Made by a program: the position numbers and the translations under genes
Assembly (NCBI GenBank): GCA_001599715.1
Contig: BCHU01000009.1
Span: 682,001 to 746,000 of the forward strand
DNA: 64,000 nt
Reading direction: 5' to 3'
Source of the DNA: Phaeotremella fagi
Taxonomy: Eukaryota > Basidiomycota > Tremellomycetes > Tremellales > Phaeotremellaceae
In this document: positions 29,479 to 41,616 of the stretch, one piece after another
Layout: each line of letters begins with the position of its first letter
Numbering within the stretch: the first letter of the stretch is position 1
Notes under the pieces: model-generated
Database searches by the model: none
Told to the model about the DNA's origin: nothing
What the model saw: only the letters and a program-made list of their open reading frames with translations

Positions 29479-32111
29479 ATGTCGAAGAGATTGAATAAAA
29501 GGCAACAGAGGGAGCAAGAGGAACTTTTAGCTCTGAAGGAAGAGGAGAGTAAGGCTGCTCAAATCGAGGTCGAGGTGGATTCAAGTGATGAAGAAGGCGG
29601 CGGAGTGATCAATCCATTTGCAGCAGTGAGTCAAGATAATCATTGACATTCATTTAGCTGAACTCTTCACCTAGCTTGGTCCTACAAGAGAAGAAGAAGA
29701 TTCTTCTTCGGAAGAGGAACAAAACACTGTTGCTGCCCCTAAAAAGGTTGGTCTGAGATTTGAAGTAAACTAAACTGTTTTAGAATAAGAAGAAGAAATC
29801 GAAAAAGAAGAAGACATCCACTACACTCGCTTCTGCACCGGATGATTCTACACCACCACCTGTAGGAGATACACCGAAAAAGGGGAAGAAGAAAGGCAAA
29901 ACAGACCCTCTTGAGGGAATGGATGAGGTAGATAGAGCTTTAGCTGAACTGAGGTTGAAGTGAGTGAATCAGGCTGGATAGAGTGTTGACTATTAGATAC
30001 GGAGAAGAGACCACAGCAGAGTCAGCACAGCCCGGAGGATCCACTGCATCTAGATCTTTTATGGTATTCAGGTAGGATATGAAGCTCGTCATATTCTGAC
30101 TTCTCCTAGAAATCTTCTCGCTGTTGATCCGAAAAATCTAGATGCTGATGCCGAGTTGAGGAGGTTCTTTGGATCAAAAGTCGTGAGTCGCCAAATAGAA
30201 CTCGAAGCGAAGGCTTCTGATTGAAAAAATTAAGATCGCATCAACCGCTTCAACAACTGGTAATCGCCATCGAACAGCTCTCTCTACCAAAATCAGATCA
30301 ACATTAGCAAAACCTAAACCCAATTGGCCACCTGTGACATCGTTATCGGGACTGGGGATGAGGGAGTTGAGTGAACCAGAGATGGAAGATGTTTATGTTA
30401 GACGAGGGATGGAGATGACTGAGAATGATAAAGGGGAGAAATGGTTTACGTTCGAACATGGTGGTCAATGGCGAGAAGTTCAACGACAATTCTTGGGTGC
30501 TGTGGGGTCACATGGTGTGTTTCTCTCTAGGAACGTTGCTTACCTTAGATCCAAATCAGTTGATGGCTTTGTTGTCGGTCTATCCATGGCATGTGGATAC
30601 TTTACTGCAGATGTCAGAAGTCTATCGATTACAGTCAGGTATGGGATGTTTTATGATCGGAACTAACATCGCAGATATTGGTGCGGCTTCTGAATACGCT
30701 GAAAGAGCTTTGTACGCTTTGGATAGATGTCTTGCACCTTCTTTCAACGTTTCTTCTGGAACTGTACGACTCGATTTCGACCGTGTAGAAAACAGACCCA
30801 TGTTCACTGCGTTGCATCGAATCATATCGTAGGTCCGATTGGGAGCTACTAACTAAACATTCAGTTATCTTGGTCGACGAGGGTGCTGGGTTACAGCGTT
30901 TAACTTTGCGAAACTTCTTTTTGCTTTGGATCCAGAGGTACGTTACGTGTTTAGACGTTGCTGACATGTAGGGTGATCCTCATGGAGCTGCACTGTGGCT
31001 CGATTTCCTCGCTGTTAAATCTGGAAACTCCGCTTGGTTGCTCTCTATCTTGGAACAAAGTCATCTTTCACCTGCAGCTGCTGATCTTCAAGGCTACCCT
31101 GGTATCGCTTACGCTAAAGCGTTAGCACTCAGATCAGAAGAGGATGGTTCTAAACGCAAGGTAGGAATTAGTTTCAGGGCATAAACTGATGAGTAGGACC
31201 ACACAAAAAGTGACACTGCATTGGAAGAGGCTATCCTTACATTCCCTCAAGTCGCCGTTCTTCTGGCAGATAAGATTGGTGCTTCAGTGCCTAGTGGAGC
31301 AAGGACGCATCCCCTGACCCAGATTGAAGCTGGCTACCAGTGAGTGACTGTTATCAGTCACAATTGACAGTCCGCAGGGAGACACCGACAAATGTCCTTC
31401 ATCTTCTATCTCACATCTACGTCACTCGATCAGAAGCATTATGGAAAGAACCAGATCTAATCAAATGGTTTGAAACTACCCTCGAAAAAGCATTTTCATC
31501 TATCGAATCATCAACTTCTTCATCACTACGAGCCAAAGCCATTGAAATCATCCATCACACCAGAGATCCACTCGACGAAGCCCTCCAAGTCCCCCTACAC
31601 ATCTGTCGACACGTAGTATGTTCAGAATCCACTAACTGGGTCGGCTTCCTTCCACCACCAATAAGGAATAAACCGGTCCATGCCTTTGATCCTTTACCGC
31701 CAACAACAGCAATTTCCACTTACGATCAAGAATATTTCTCTGGAGTAACGAGAAACCGGAGTTCGAGAAATAGCGGTAACAGGGATAGGGAATTGGGGGT
31801 TGCAGCTGGAGGAGTGATGAATTGGTTCACTGAACGATTGAGGGATGTTGTTAATCGAGCACCGGCTGAGTGGCCGGAAGCTTTGGGGGAGGTTTATAGA
31901 GAGATGGTTGGAGGTCAGGCTTATGCTGATGTACCTATTGGAGAGAGACAGGCTGTTTTGGAGCAGGTGAGTTTGAGGTTTATGTTTTGAGGTTGAGGCT
32001 GAGTGCTGATGGGGATAGTTCTTGCATGTCGCTGATGGGATGATGGACGCTCAACATGAACAACATCATGGTGGGATGCCTGGTGGTTTCCCTGGTGGTC
32101 AGGTTGATTAG
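29479..32111 (+). CDS. TCF25/Rqc1-family ribosome quality control protein
   Basis: About thirteen exons join in frame from the ATG at 29479 to the TAG at 32109..32111, giving about 700 aa. The start MSKRLNKRQQREQEE matches the basic N-terminus of human TCF25 and yeast Rqc1. An acidic then Lys-rich region (NKKKKSKKKKTS) follows. The Tcf25 domain starts near EHGGQWREVQRQFLGAV and contains DPNQLMALLSVYPWHVDTLL, QMSEVYRLQ, EYAERALYALDRCLAP and RPMFTALHRIISYLGRRGCW, all typical. Known role is in the ribosome-associated quality control complex with Ltn1 and Rqc2/NEMF, needed to extract stalled nascent chains. It is divergent from the DUF1308 gene with only 165 bp between starts, so the promoters overlap. 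Confidence 0.93.
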
Positions 32112-32200
32112 AAGGATGTATGCATTTGATTACTTTCGATAGTCGATGTGTAGCATTTTCAACGGTGCTGCCAACGGTACTGACATTGTCGACCGTTGAC

Positions 32201-32276
32201 TCCGGTACCGTTGGCTCCAGTACCGTTGGCTCTAGTACCGTTGGGTCGAGTACCGTTGACGGCCAGTACCGTTGAA
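32201..32276 (+). repeat. 15-16-bp minisatellite (AGTACCGTTGGCTCC)n
   Basis: Five near-perfect head-to-tail copies of (A/G)GTACCGTTG followed by a variable 5-6 bp (GCTCC, GCTCT, GGTCG, ACGGCC, AAAAC). Weaker units to the left (ACGGTGCTG, AACGGTACTG, CGACCGTTG) extend it to about 32161. It lies about 90 bp past the TCF25 stop, probably in its 3' untranslated region. Confidence 0.85.
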
Positions 32277-32342
32277 AACACACGGAGATTTGCGGCATTT
32301 GACTATTTTCTCAAATGAAGTTAATAGCATGCCAGTACTCTA

Positions 32343-34070
32343 TCAAAACCATCTATCTAATCTAGACATGCTCCAACAAACTGGACCTAATAGGGAAACA
32401 CAAATCAATCCTTCTACTTCATCAACATAGCTCGTATCGACAATATTACCACTGATCCTGTGATAAATCTTGATCCCAAGTCTAGAGAAATTGAACGGAA
32501 GAAGTAAAAGATTCAACGGTGGGACAAGAGTGTATCTCATTCGTAAACGAGGATCCAATGTCTGGTCGGCGTCTTCGAGATTCGATATGGATTTGAAGCT
32601 GACGCTGAAACCTGATCTCACGATCACAGCGAAATTCAATCGTGCAAGTCTACCAATGACTAAACCAAATTCTTTTTCCCAATCGTCGTCATCTTTGCTA
32701 TTCCCTTTCCATCGCGGATTGCTGCTTGTGTCGTTGGATTGAGACAATGAGGATGAAGCAATAGATCGGTTTATGGCTATTCCCATAGAAATTAGGGTTA
32801 AGATTGAAAAGGTGATGAAGAGGGTACATCGACTTTCGAAAGGTGCTACTCCATCTTCTATCGGGATTCCTTTTTTTACTGCATTTGCTGGTAGATAGAG
32901 GAACGCTCTGAATATATCTCCTCCCATTGATATACAGAACCCCATGAACAAGATCAGAGATAACGGTAAGAGGGTTTTGAGGGTAAGGAAGAATTTCTTG
33001 ATGGTCTCTTGGAATTGGGTTGATATTGGGATAGAAGTCGTCGAGCTGTTCAGGAGTGGTAAGGAAGGGTTTGTTGGGAGGATTAGATGGAGTGTTATAA
33101 ATGGGATTGAGAGGTTTAGGAGAGTGTAGGTTGGATCTTTGAGGGGTTCTACTGCGAAGATTGAGGTGAGAAGGATTGAGAGTAAGGTGAGTTGGGTTGG
33201 TAATAATAGAATTTTATTGTTTTTCGTGATTTGCCAAGTCTATGCATTGTTTAGTCTTCATCATGAAAGATGTTTCTGGATCTCACCTCTGATGTGATGG
33301 ATAACGCAAATACTATCCATACTACCTCCACGATAGAGGGTAAGCTCCCCTTCTCGTATGGTGTCATCCATTGACCTGGGAGGATGGCCGTGTAAATGCT
33401 CAAAATGAAGAATGTCATCCACGATATCAATCGAAGAGTATGTACTCGTTTGGGAGTGATAGATCCAGTCAAAGCATTGAGAGATCTCTGAGGATCACGT
33501 TCAACGATCCCTTTTGACCAGGTCTGCTCTAGGACATGTCGAATCACCGGATGAGATAGGAATGGTGATGGTGTGGATGGGGGAGCGAAAGGTGGTAATA
33601 GCAGGTCGATGACTGTGCTGCTTAGCTCTGAAATATGCGTTAAATTTACCATTGATATATCGTCCATCTAGTGGCCAGAGTTTCCAAATCAATTCACTGA
33701 TTTCATCATCCTCGTCATCAAATTCAAGACCATCACCCTCCAACGCATAACTATCCAAAATCTCTTCAATTCTATCACAGACGACTCCTCGTACACGATG
33801 AAATGACGCAGCTTCCGTTAACCTCGATCTAATTGTGATTTCACTTCTCGTCTTGGTTGGCACGTTAAGTAACGATAATGCGTAGAGATGGATCACTAAT
33901 TCTTGTATTGAGCTTTGATCAGGATCTCGTAAAGGTGAAGAAGATCTCTCTTTATATTGATTGATTAGATTCTTGGCTTCCGTGTGGAGATTTAGAGTTG
34001 ACGTCGTTGTAGGATGAACCGGTTGGTTAGTAGGATTATTAGTCAAGAGTGGTGTACGCTCTGAAGACAT
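32343..34070 (-). CDS. uncharacterised multipass membrane protein
   Basis: Three exons: 33650-34070, 33287 to about 33612, and 32343-33239. With a 37-nt first intron this gives 547 aa. The N-terminus (MSSERTPLLTNN) has the dileucine-like ERTPLL found in many vacuolar or endosomal membrane proteins. A soluble acidic part runs to about residue 140. Hydrophobic segments follow: LRLISWMTFFILSIYTAILP, SIVEVVWIVFALSI, LLPTQLTLLSILLTSIFA, LLNLSIPFITLHLILP, LLPLSLILFMGFCISMG and LFITFSILTLISMGIAI, with one near the C-terminus. That makes about six or seven. No transporter motif, ATPase motif or named family is recognised. Vacuolar location is inference only. Confidence 0.7.
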
Positions 34071-35045
34071 TTTTATGTGAATTTACATTGGGAAATTAAG
34101 AAATCAGAATGAATGGATAGAGAGAGATCAAGAAATGATCTTGGATTTAACTTCAACGTATGAGGCGTTCCTGATCTGATTTTGATCTGTCACTGGAAAG
34201 TCAGTGAGATAACACATACTTTTTCACATCACATGGAAAGATACCCAGCACTAAAGAGTACGAATACGAAGTTTAGACTGTTGTCCCATGTGATATGATG
34301 ATTGTAACTCAATTGTAGTCTTAATCTTTATGGGAAATGTAACCTGCCTGGCTGTGTTGAATACGACTAAGACGTGTCGCCACATTGGGGGTTCAGTCGG
34401 AGGTAGAGTAGTACTAGCAGCTACAGTCTAAGATCTCTTTCCTCTCTCTCATTCACATTTTCACACCATTTATACCTATACCTATACCTATCACTCATCT
34501 CTCTTCCCTTCTCATTTCTCTTCTCAATACCTCCAATTTCTTCATTACCTCTTCCATAGATATCTTCATCTAACCCTTTAAAGGTCTTTCGTACCAATTT
34601 TTACATACCCAATCATACCAACGCCAACAAATTTAAAATTCACACCCTCTAAAAGTTCTTATTCACTTTTCTGGCATATTTTGACATAGCGCGGAAAGAA
34701 AAGCTCGAAGCTTCGTAGATCGGACATTGGTGATACCTGGTGAGTGTTGTTCATGTATCAGCTCTTTTCATGACTTGTACGGCGTTCCCAGCGAAGATTC
34801 TCGCTCCATCGCAATCTCATCGCAGTGGACCAGGTTCTACTGTTTTCAGTGAAATGTCTCGGTAGTAACCTGTATATCTTATCCAGTCTGCTACAATACA
34901 CTCCTTGTCTACTGCCATCATATGCTGACGTCTCATCTCTTGCTTCGCTAGCTACTTCATTATCCTCCACTAATCCCAACTCTGTACCGAGCAGATTATC
35001 ACGTTTATCCCGTCCGTCCAGTCCAATCCACTTACCTAAATTACG
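34071..35045. other. divergent promoter and long leader, membrane protein/KH protein
   Basis: Nearly 1 kb separates the divergent starts. From about 34430 to 34680 the plus strand is strongly pyrimidine-rich (a CCTATA run near 34472, then CT-rich), which looks like the core promoter and 5' leader of the KH gene. A possible leader intron starts at GGTGAGTGTT near 34738. No coding signal is seen. Confidence 0.5.
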
Positions 35046-38000
35046 ATGGATCTTTACACCACGTCATTCACGTATCCTCGTGCATCTCCACAGAATGCTT
35101 TACGAGCTCCTTCCTCTCCACTACCTGGTTCCCTAGGTTTACCTAGTACGACACCAGCACCTTCATTACCAAACGTGACTGCACCTGGACCATCGCTTAA
35201 AAACGTTACTCCAGCGGCTCTAACGACTGTCTCTCAAGTCGAAAAAGATTGGGAAACAGTTCAAAAAATGTGTTTAGAGATAACGACTCGAGAAGGTTGT
35301 TTGGTCACTGTGACAAGAGAGGAAACTGGTTTAGATGGAAATGCTGTCGTTCAAGGTGGAGAAGATAATCAAGTTCAAGTCGGAAGTACTACTTGGAATT
35401 TCCATTTGTCAGGTGGTTATCAATCGGTTATGGCAGCAAGAGGTGCTATATTGAGAGAAGCTCCACGCGATAATAGAACGACCATCAAAGTTCCTAGAAC
35501 CGACATGCTTGAATCTCCTTTGGCTACTATCAGTCCGTTGAAACCAGACGTCAAGAGACGTCTCGACGAAATCGCAGCAGACAGTCACGCTCATATCGCA
35601 GTTTTGAATCTAGAAATACCAGGTTTAAGTGCTGGAGGTACTGTACTTGCAACTGCCGGTGGTTCGAATGGTCAGACCACTTCCCAAGCTGGTAACTCGA
35701 ATGGGAACGGTCATACTCAAGGACATAAAGGTTCTTCAAGTACTTCAAGTGGAAGTGGGCCAACAGACGCTTCAGATGCCGCAGCAGAATCTACCTCAAC
35801 TCCGCAATCTGCACCTGCACCTGCACCTGCTGCACCTGTCACTTATGGATTAGAAACTGAAAGAATGTGCGAATTAGTCATCACAGGTTCGATAGAAAGC
35901 GTCGAAATTGCAAAAGTCAGACTATTGGTTATGCTTGACGAATTGGTGAGTGAACAATCAGTACGGGAATACTGACGATCTCAGAGTGGTCTTCATTCCG
36001 AAGTCTGTGATATTGATTACAAACTTCACGCTATCATCGCAGCACGAAAACGATGTGTCATCCAGTCAATCCAAGAAGAAACTGCAACCAACATCTATTA
36101 CCCTACACCTCTTGTTGGAGTTCTCAACCCTCCTCAACCCGGTTCTCAGCAGAACATCAATCAAAGAAACATGGGCAACATGAATGGTATGAACGGCATG
36201 GGAATGTCTATGAATGGCGGGATGAATGGGATGGGTATTGATAACATGGGGATGGGTGGAGCACCTCATCAACGTAACAACTCTGGTCCAGTTTACAACC
36301 CTCATCAACATGTCCAACATCCTTATCAACCCCAACAGTTCAATAATCAAGGTGGCAGAGGTATGCCATATACCGGTCCAGGAATGCAACATTATGGACC
36401 GATGAATGGGATGGGACCTCAAGGTCCTGCACCTATGCAAATGAATCATACAGGCATGTCACAGATGTCATCAATGTCAAACATGTCTTCAATGCATGGC
36501 GGCTTCCAAGGTAATCGCCAAATGGGTAACATGGGTTTCAATCACACTGGACAAGGCGGTATGGGTATGCCACATCATATGGGTAACAATGGAATGATGG
36601 GAAATGGTAATCAACATCAACAACCTCATTTCCAGAATGGTCAAAATCATATGCATGTCGGTATGGGTGGTGGAGGTGGTCATATGGGAATGAACCAGAT
36701 GGGCGGTAACAGCGGTATGCAAATGGGTGGTAACATGGGTATGGGAATGGGTATGGGTAATTTCAACAACGGCCCTCATCCAGGTTTGGCTGTTCATGGA
36801 GGCGAACAGGGTTTGTTGGGTAAAGCGAACCAAGTTTGGATCACTGGAGAATTCTTTGGTGTGCAGAGAGCAAGAGATATGTTACTCAATGTAGCAATGC
36901 AGAAGGTATGTTTGAATAGGAAGTTTAGTTCAAACTGATCCCATCACAGAGTAAACTCGTCATATCTCGGGACACGGCTATTCTACCTCGTAAACTTGAT
37001 TGGCTTCTTACCGAGCGTATCGAGGAGATCAAAGCGATCATGTGCGATAACGGAACTTATATCCAGGTTCCATCTGTAGGATCCCAGGCTAGTCTGATAA
37101 CTGTCTTTGGTGATCATCGAGTGAACATTGAAAGAACGATCCGAAGCGTGATGGCTTTGGTAGGTTGATCAGTGATGGTTGGAACTAATGTTATCCAGGC
37201 CTGCCAATTCTATGTCGCTTCCTTTTGGCTTTTGCCTATATCATTTGACGTTTTGATGCCTCAAGCAAGCTTGAACCCTGCTCAAATGCAACCTGTTCTG
37301 AAACATATTGCAAACGCCACAGGTGCTGAGGTGGTCTTCAAGAGCAACTGTTTCGAGATGCATGGATTAGAACAAGAAGTTCGAGCCGCTGTTATGATGG
37401 TATTGGAACTCGAGGTGATAGCTGTGAGTGCATTGTTTAAAGCTAGTCAGAATCATGCTGATCAGATTCCAGAGTTTCCATCATGAAATCCGCTTCCAAA
37501 TTGAATTAGCCAACGAACATCGCGATTTCATCTCTGGTAAAAAGAACGGTAAAATCAACAAAATAATGAAACTTGCCGGTGTCAAAATCAAATTCGAAAC
37601 GTTCAACGATTACAATTTCCTTATGGATATCGCTGGAAACGATCTAGGGGCTTTGCAAGGTTTATCAATGTTACAAGAAGAATTACCTGCCGAAGTTTCT
37701 TTCCATGTTCCTGAATCTTACCATAAGAGAATTATCGGTGTTGGTGGTAAAAACATTCAAAGGATCATGAAACTTTATGGAGTTTATGTTAAATTCAGTA
37801 ATGCGGAGGAATTCGCTGCTTTGGGAGGGTATTTGGACAACGACGATAATGTCGTTGCTAGAACTCCTGCTAAGAACGCTATCAATTTGGACAGTTTGAA
37901 ACAATCTGTTATGGAGATGGTTAATCCAAAGGTCAGTTGTACTGAATGGGTTCTAAATAACAGCTGACATTATGTAGGATAAGGATTATACTGTTGAGAG

Positions 38001-39271
38001 TGTATCCATTCCAAGGAGATACCACCGAACTTTACTTGGGGAGAAGTCGATATTCATCCACGATATCGAACAGAAGACTAACTCGATCGTCCGTTTCCCA
38101 AATAAAGAAACTGCAAGTGATATCGTGACGATATTCGGACCAGAATCCCAAGTCCACATAGCGGCTGCTATGCTTTTGGTAAGTTGATGAGCAGTGATTA
38201 AGCTAACAAAAACAGGATCACGTTCCATTCGAAGCAGATCTTCATGTTCCACCCAACCCTGAATTGACACGATTAGTGAATTCACCGGAATTCATCATTT
38301 TCACAGAAAGAGTCAAAAGAGATCATCAAATCGCTGTTGTTCCTTCACAAAGGTTTGGACAGGGTGACGAAGCCATCTTTAAATTCCGATGTCAACGTTC
38401 GAATATTGATTTCTTGGGGACTGCTAGAGATTCACTGGAGGAATTCTTATCTCAGCACAACGTAGGTTCCCTTTCTTTCTACATTTTGTTGACGTTTTTT
38501 GCAGATTCAGGTATATCCTTCCCACGCTCATAAACGGGTTGATACCTTTAAAGACGCTTTCTCGCATTTCAACAGTAAGCTTCTCGCAACGGGTGGTAAT
38601 GCTGGTGGTAGGTCTTCTATGTTTACATTAACACCATTTATTGACTTGATTTAGATGGCGAGGGAGAGTCATTGGTTGAACGTAGACCTCGTCCGGTTTC
38701 TGTTCAAACGAACGTCAGAGCTCTGTTTGATGGACAAGGACCAGCGGGAGGTTACCCCAGAGTCGAGGATGGTTCATTAGGATTTGCCAATCCTTTATCG
38801 TTCGACTCACGCCGAGTCCCAGATCTATGGCAAGGACCTCAACCGGTTCAACAGCCTCGTGCAGAGACTGAAATCAAACGAGGTTCAGACCCATTGTTGG
38901 AGGAGAAACTCCGTCAAGCTTCAGTTGGAAGTATGCCCTCGCATCCTTCAACTAGTACTCGAGCAGTTTCAGCTCGAACTCAATCTCTCGATATCACCTC
39001 GTTGAATTTCGCTCGTTCCCTTTCTGGAAACCCTGGTTCTTTTGGACCAATGCCGCCTTCACCAAGTACTTTGAACGCTAGTCCTAACACTGCGAGTGGA
39101 CAGTATTTCCCTGGTGGGGGGCATTTACACGGTAACGGCGTTAAATTCGGCAGTTACGATGCTGCGGTGGATATGGTTACTCAAGGTATGTCATTTTTGG
39201 TATGAGGTATGGGTTATTTGTTAACGGTTTATGGAATAGGATTGGGAAATGTTCAAGTTTCACATCAATAA
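35046..39271 (+). CDS. multi-KH-domain RNA-binding protein (Khd4/BicC-like)
   Basis: Ten exons join from the ATG at 35046 to the TAA at 39269..39271, giving about 1190 aa. Several KH-type units are visible. The clearest is VPESYHKRIIGVGGKNIQRI with the GxxG loop. Another reads HRDFISGKKNGKINKIMKLA, and a third is SIPRRYHRTLLGEKSIFIHD. A diverged unit in the first exon reads NRTTIKVPRTDM. Between the N-terminal and central KH units lies a stretch of about 200 residues very rich in Met, Gly and Asn (36171-36780). The C-terminus is Ser/Pro-rich. Known KH proteins bind single-stranded RNA; the layout recalls the fungal Khd4 regulator of mRNA stability, which is inference. The product is probably cytoplasmic. 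Confidence 0.85.
36171..36780 (+). repeat. Met-Gly-Asn low-complexity coding repeat
   Basis: An imperfect repeat of (A)ATGGGTATGGG, AACATGGG and related 6-12-bp units lies within the KH gene. It encodes strings such as MNGMNGMGMSMNGGMNGMGI and MQMGGNMGMGMGMGNF. Gln and His are interspersed. It is in frame throughout. Confidence 0.85.
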
Positions 39272-39891
39272 ACAACGTGTGCAGCAACTATCTTGTCTCT
39301 TGTTCAAAATATTCTCCTTCGGTATCTCGTCTCGTCTCGTTCTCTATTTCTTGGTCTGAAAAACGTAAAATAATACCTTCAACATCATTGAGATATCTCC
39401 TCATTTTGATTCCTCTGCACGAAAACATAAAAATTCCATTTCCATTTTAATTTCCTCTATTTCACTTTCAACTCAAAATATCCAAACCAAACCAAATCAA
39501 ACCAAACCATTGTCGAAATTCATATTTACCATACAGGTATACTAGTCAATCAAAAACAATCATATTCATTCATATTTCCACACTCACCCTGCTTTCATAT
39601 ATATCTTTTTCTCATTACTTTCTTTCACACCCGCGGATCTCTCTTGGACTTTGCTTTACTCTTTTTTATCTTTACTTTGTTCCCTGTCATTGGGTATTTT
39701 CTGATTGGGTCCTTGTAAACAAAGTTTATAGTAAAGTCATGGATGAATTTTCGTATAGATTATTTTGTGTGCCTGAAATTGACAAGTGAAGATTTTGTTT
39801 TGAGTCGAGATTAGATATGACTTTGAAGGTTTTTTCATTTCATTTTTACTTCTTTCTCATTGAATTGTATCCACAAGATTAGATAATCATC
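39272..39891. other. tandem intergenic region, KH gene to ARG8
   Basis: The 3' flank of the KH gene includes a CCAAAC/CAAATC run near 39480-39515. The rest is the promoter of the aminotransferase. No gene is seen. Confidence 0.5.
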
Positions 39892-41460
39892 ATGTCAACA
39901 TTCTTAAGAAGCGCTAGAAATGTTAGACAAATCTCAAAATTATCAATCAGAGGTTACGCTTCAGAGCTAAAAGTATGTTATCAACCTCTTATGAAAAAGA
40001 CATCTTTTCCTAATCTACCATCTCCCACAGCCCTGTCTCACTTACAAAACAGTGACTCATCCAGATAACGAAGCTCCCCAATCTACCCACGATCTCATAA
40101 AATCTCACACCTCCTATCTACTCAACACATACGCCAGACCCCCAATCCTCTTCACCCACGGTAAAGGCTGTACCATCACCGACAGCTCCAATCGAACCTA
40201 CCTAGATTTCACAGCTGGAATCGCCGTAACGGCCTTAGGTCATTCCGACGAAGGCGTCAACAAAATCATCGCAGAACAAACCTCCAAGATCTCACACGCG
40301 TCAAACGTTTATTGGAACGAGTGGGCAGGGGAATTAGCGAAAGCCTTGATTGAGGGAACGAAACAACATGGTGGTTTAGGTTTATCTGATGATAGTTCTG
40401 TTGGGGGCAAAGTTTTTTTTTCGAATTCGGGTACAGAGGCTAATGAAGGTGCATTGAAGTTTGCTAGGAAATATGGGAAAGATACTGGATCACCTGAAAA
40501 GACTGGTATCGTATGTTTCAGCAACGCTTTCCACGGTCGTTCGATGGGTGCGTTGTCTGTCACTCCGAATCCAAAATATCAAGCTCCGTTCGCACCTTTG
40601 ATTCCTGGTGTTAGGGTCGGTGAATATAACGAGATGGATCAGGAGAAGATTAACGCTTTGATTGATGAGTCGGTTTGTGGGGTTATTGTGGAACCTATTC
40701 AAGGTGAAGGTGGGGTAGGGACTGGGAAGATTGAATGGTTGCAGGCTGTCGCGAAACGTTGTAAAGAGGTTGGAGCTGTTTTGATCTACGACGAGATCCA
40801 GGTTAGTTTGATCTTGACTGAATTCGTTTTGGATTCGTTTTATTGACGGTGTATTAGTGCGGTTTATTCAGAACTGGAAACATGTGGGCCCATTCCAAAT
40901 ACCCATCAGACGCTCAGTAAGTCCAACATACTCAAACCCCCAAACAAAACCTAACACTCCACAGACCTGATATCGTAACGATGGCTAAACCAATCGCCAA
41001 CGGTTTCCCAGTCGGCGCCATCATGGTCCGTGATCCAATCGCCGAAGTCATCTCAGTCGGTTCACACGGTACGACCTTCGGTGGTCAACCCCTAGCAACC
41101 CGTATAGGAACCTGCGTCCTCCAACGTCTCAACAACCCCGCTTTCCTTCAGAACTTAACTAAAACTTCTAAACATCTGGAAAACCGTTTGATGAGATTAC
41201 CATCACTTTTCCCTGGATTGATCAAAGATGAGATCAGGGGTAGAGGTTTGATTCGTGGGATACCGTTTTTTAATGAAGCTGTTCCAGGGGAGTTGGTTAA
41301 ATTGGCTAGGGAACGCGGGGTTTTGTTGTTATCTGCTGGGAAGGATGCTGTTAGATGTGTACCGGCTTTGATCGTCAGTGAGGAAGAGATTGACAAGGCT
41401 GTTGATGTTATGGAGAGTTGTTTAAGTATTTTGGTGGAACAGGGTTGGGAGAAGAAGTAG
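39892..41460 (+). CDS. ARG8: acetylornithine aminotransferase, mitochondrial
   Basis: The exons are 39892-39972, 40031-40801, 40858-40916 and 40965-41460, giving 468 aa. The first 25 residues (MSTFLRSARNVRQISKLSIR) are basic and lack acids, a mitochondrial presequence. It is a class III PLP aminotransferase: YLDFTAGIAVTALGHSDEGV, FFSNSGTEANEGALKFARKY, FHGRSMGALSVTPNPKYQAP, GVIVEPIQGEGGV, LIYDEIQCGLFRTGNMWAH and TMAKPIANGFPVGA, where Lys312 forms the Schiff base. Substrate-specific blocks are those of ArgD/Arg8 (THGKGCTITDSSNRTYLDF) rather than ornithine delta-aminotransferase. Known reaction: N-acetylglutamate semialdehyde plus glutamate gives N-acetylornithine plus 2-oxoglutarate, in arginine synthesis. 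Confidence 0.95.
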
Positions 41461-41616
41461 GAGAATGGGTTGGAGGTTTGAGGGGTTGTAATTTTCTAAT
41501 GGGTACATTCGGTAGATGAGAACAGAATTTATGCAACTTAAATACATTATCATCATCCCGACAAAGCAAAACTATCTACAGTTTTCTACTCTATATCTAA
41601 CTCGATTCCAAACCAC

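Noticed and set aside
33628..33649. A 22-nt micro-intron in the multipass membrane protein gene
   Set aside because: The same donor with a later acceptor (CACAG at about 33613) gives a 37-nt intron in the same phase, within the range seen elsewhere in the window.
36066..36833. Minus-strand His/Thr/Met-rich open frames opposite the KH gene
   Set aside because: They are produced by the antisense of the Met/Gly/Asn repeat and have no start or domain support.
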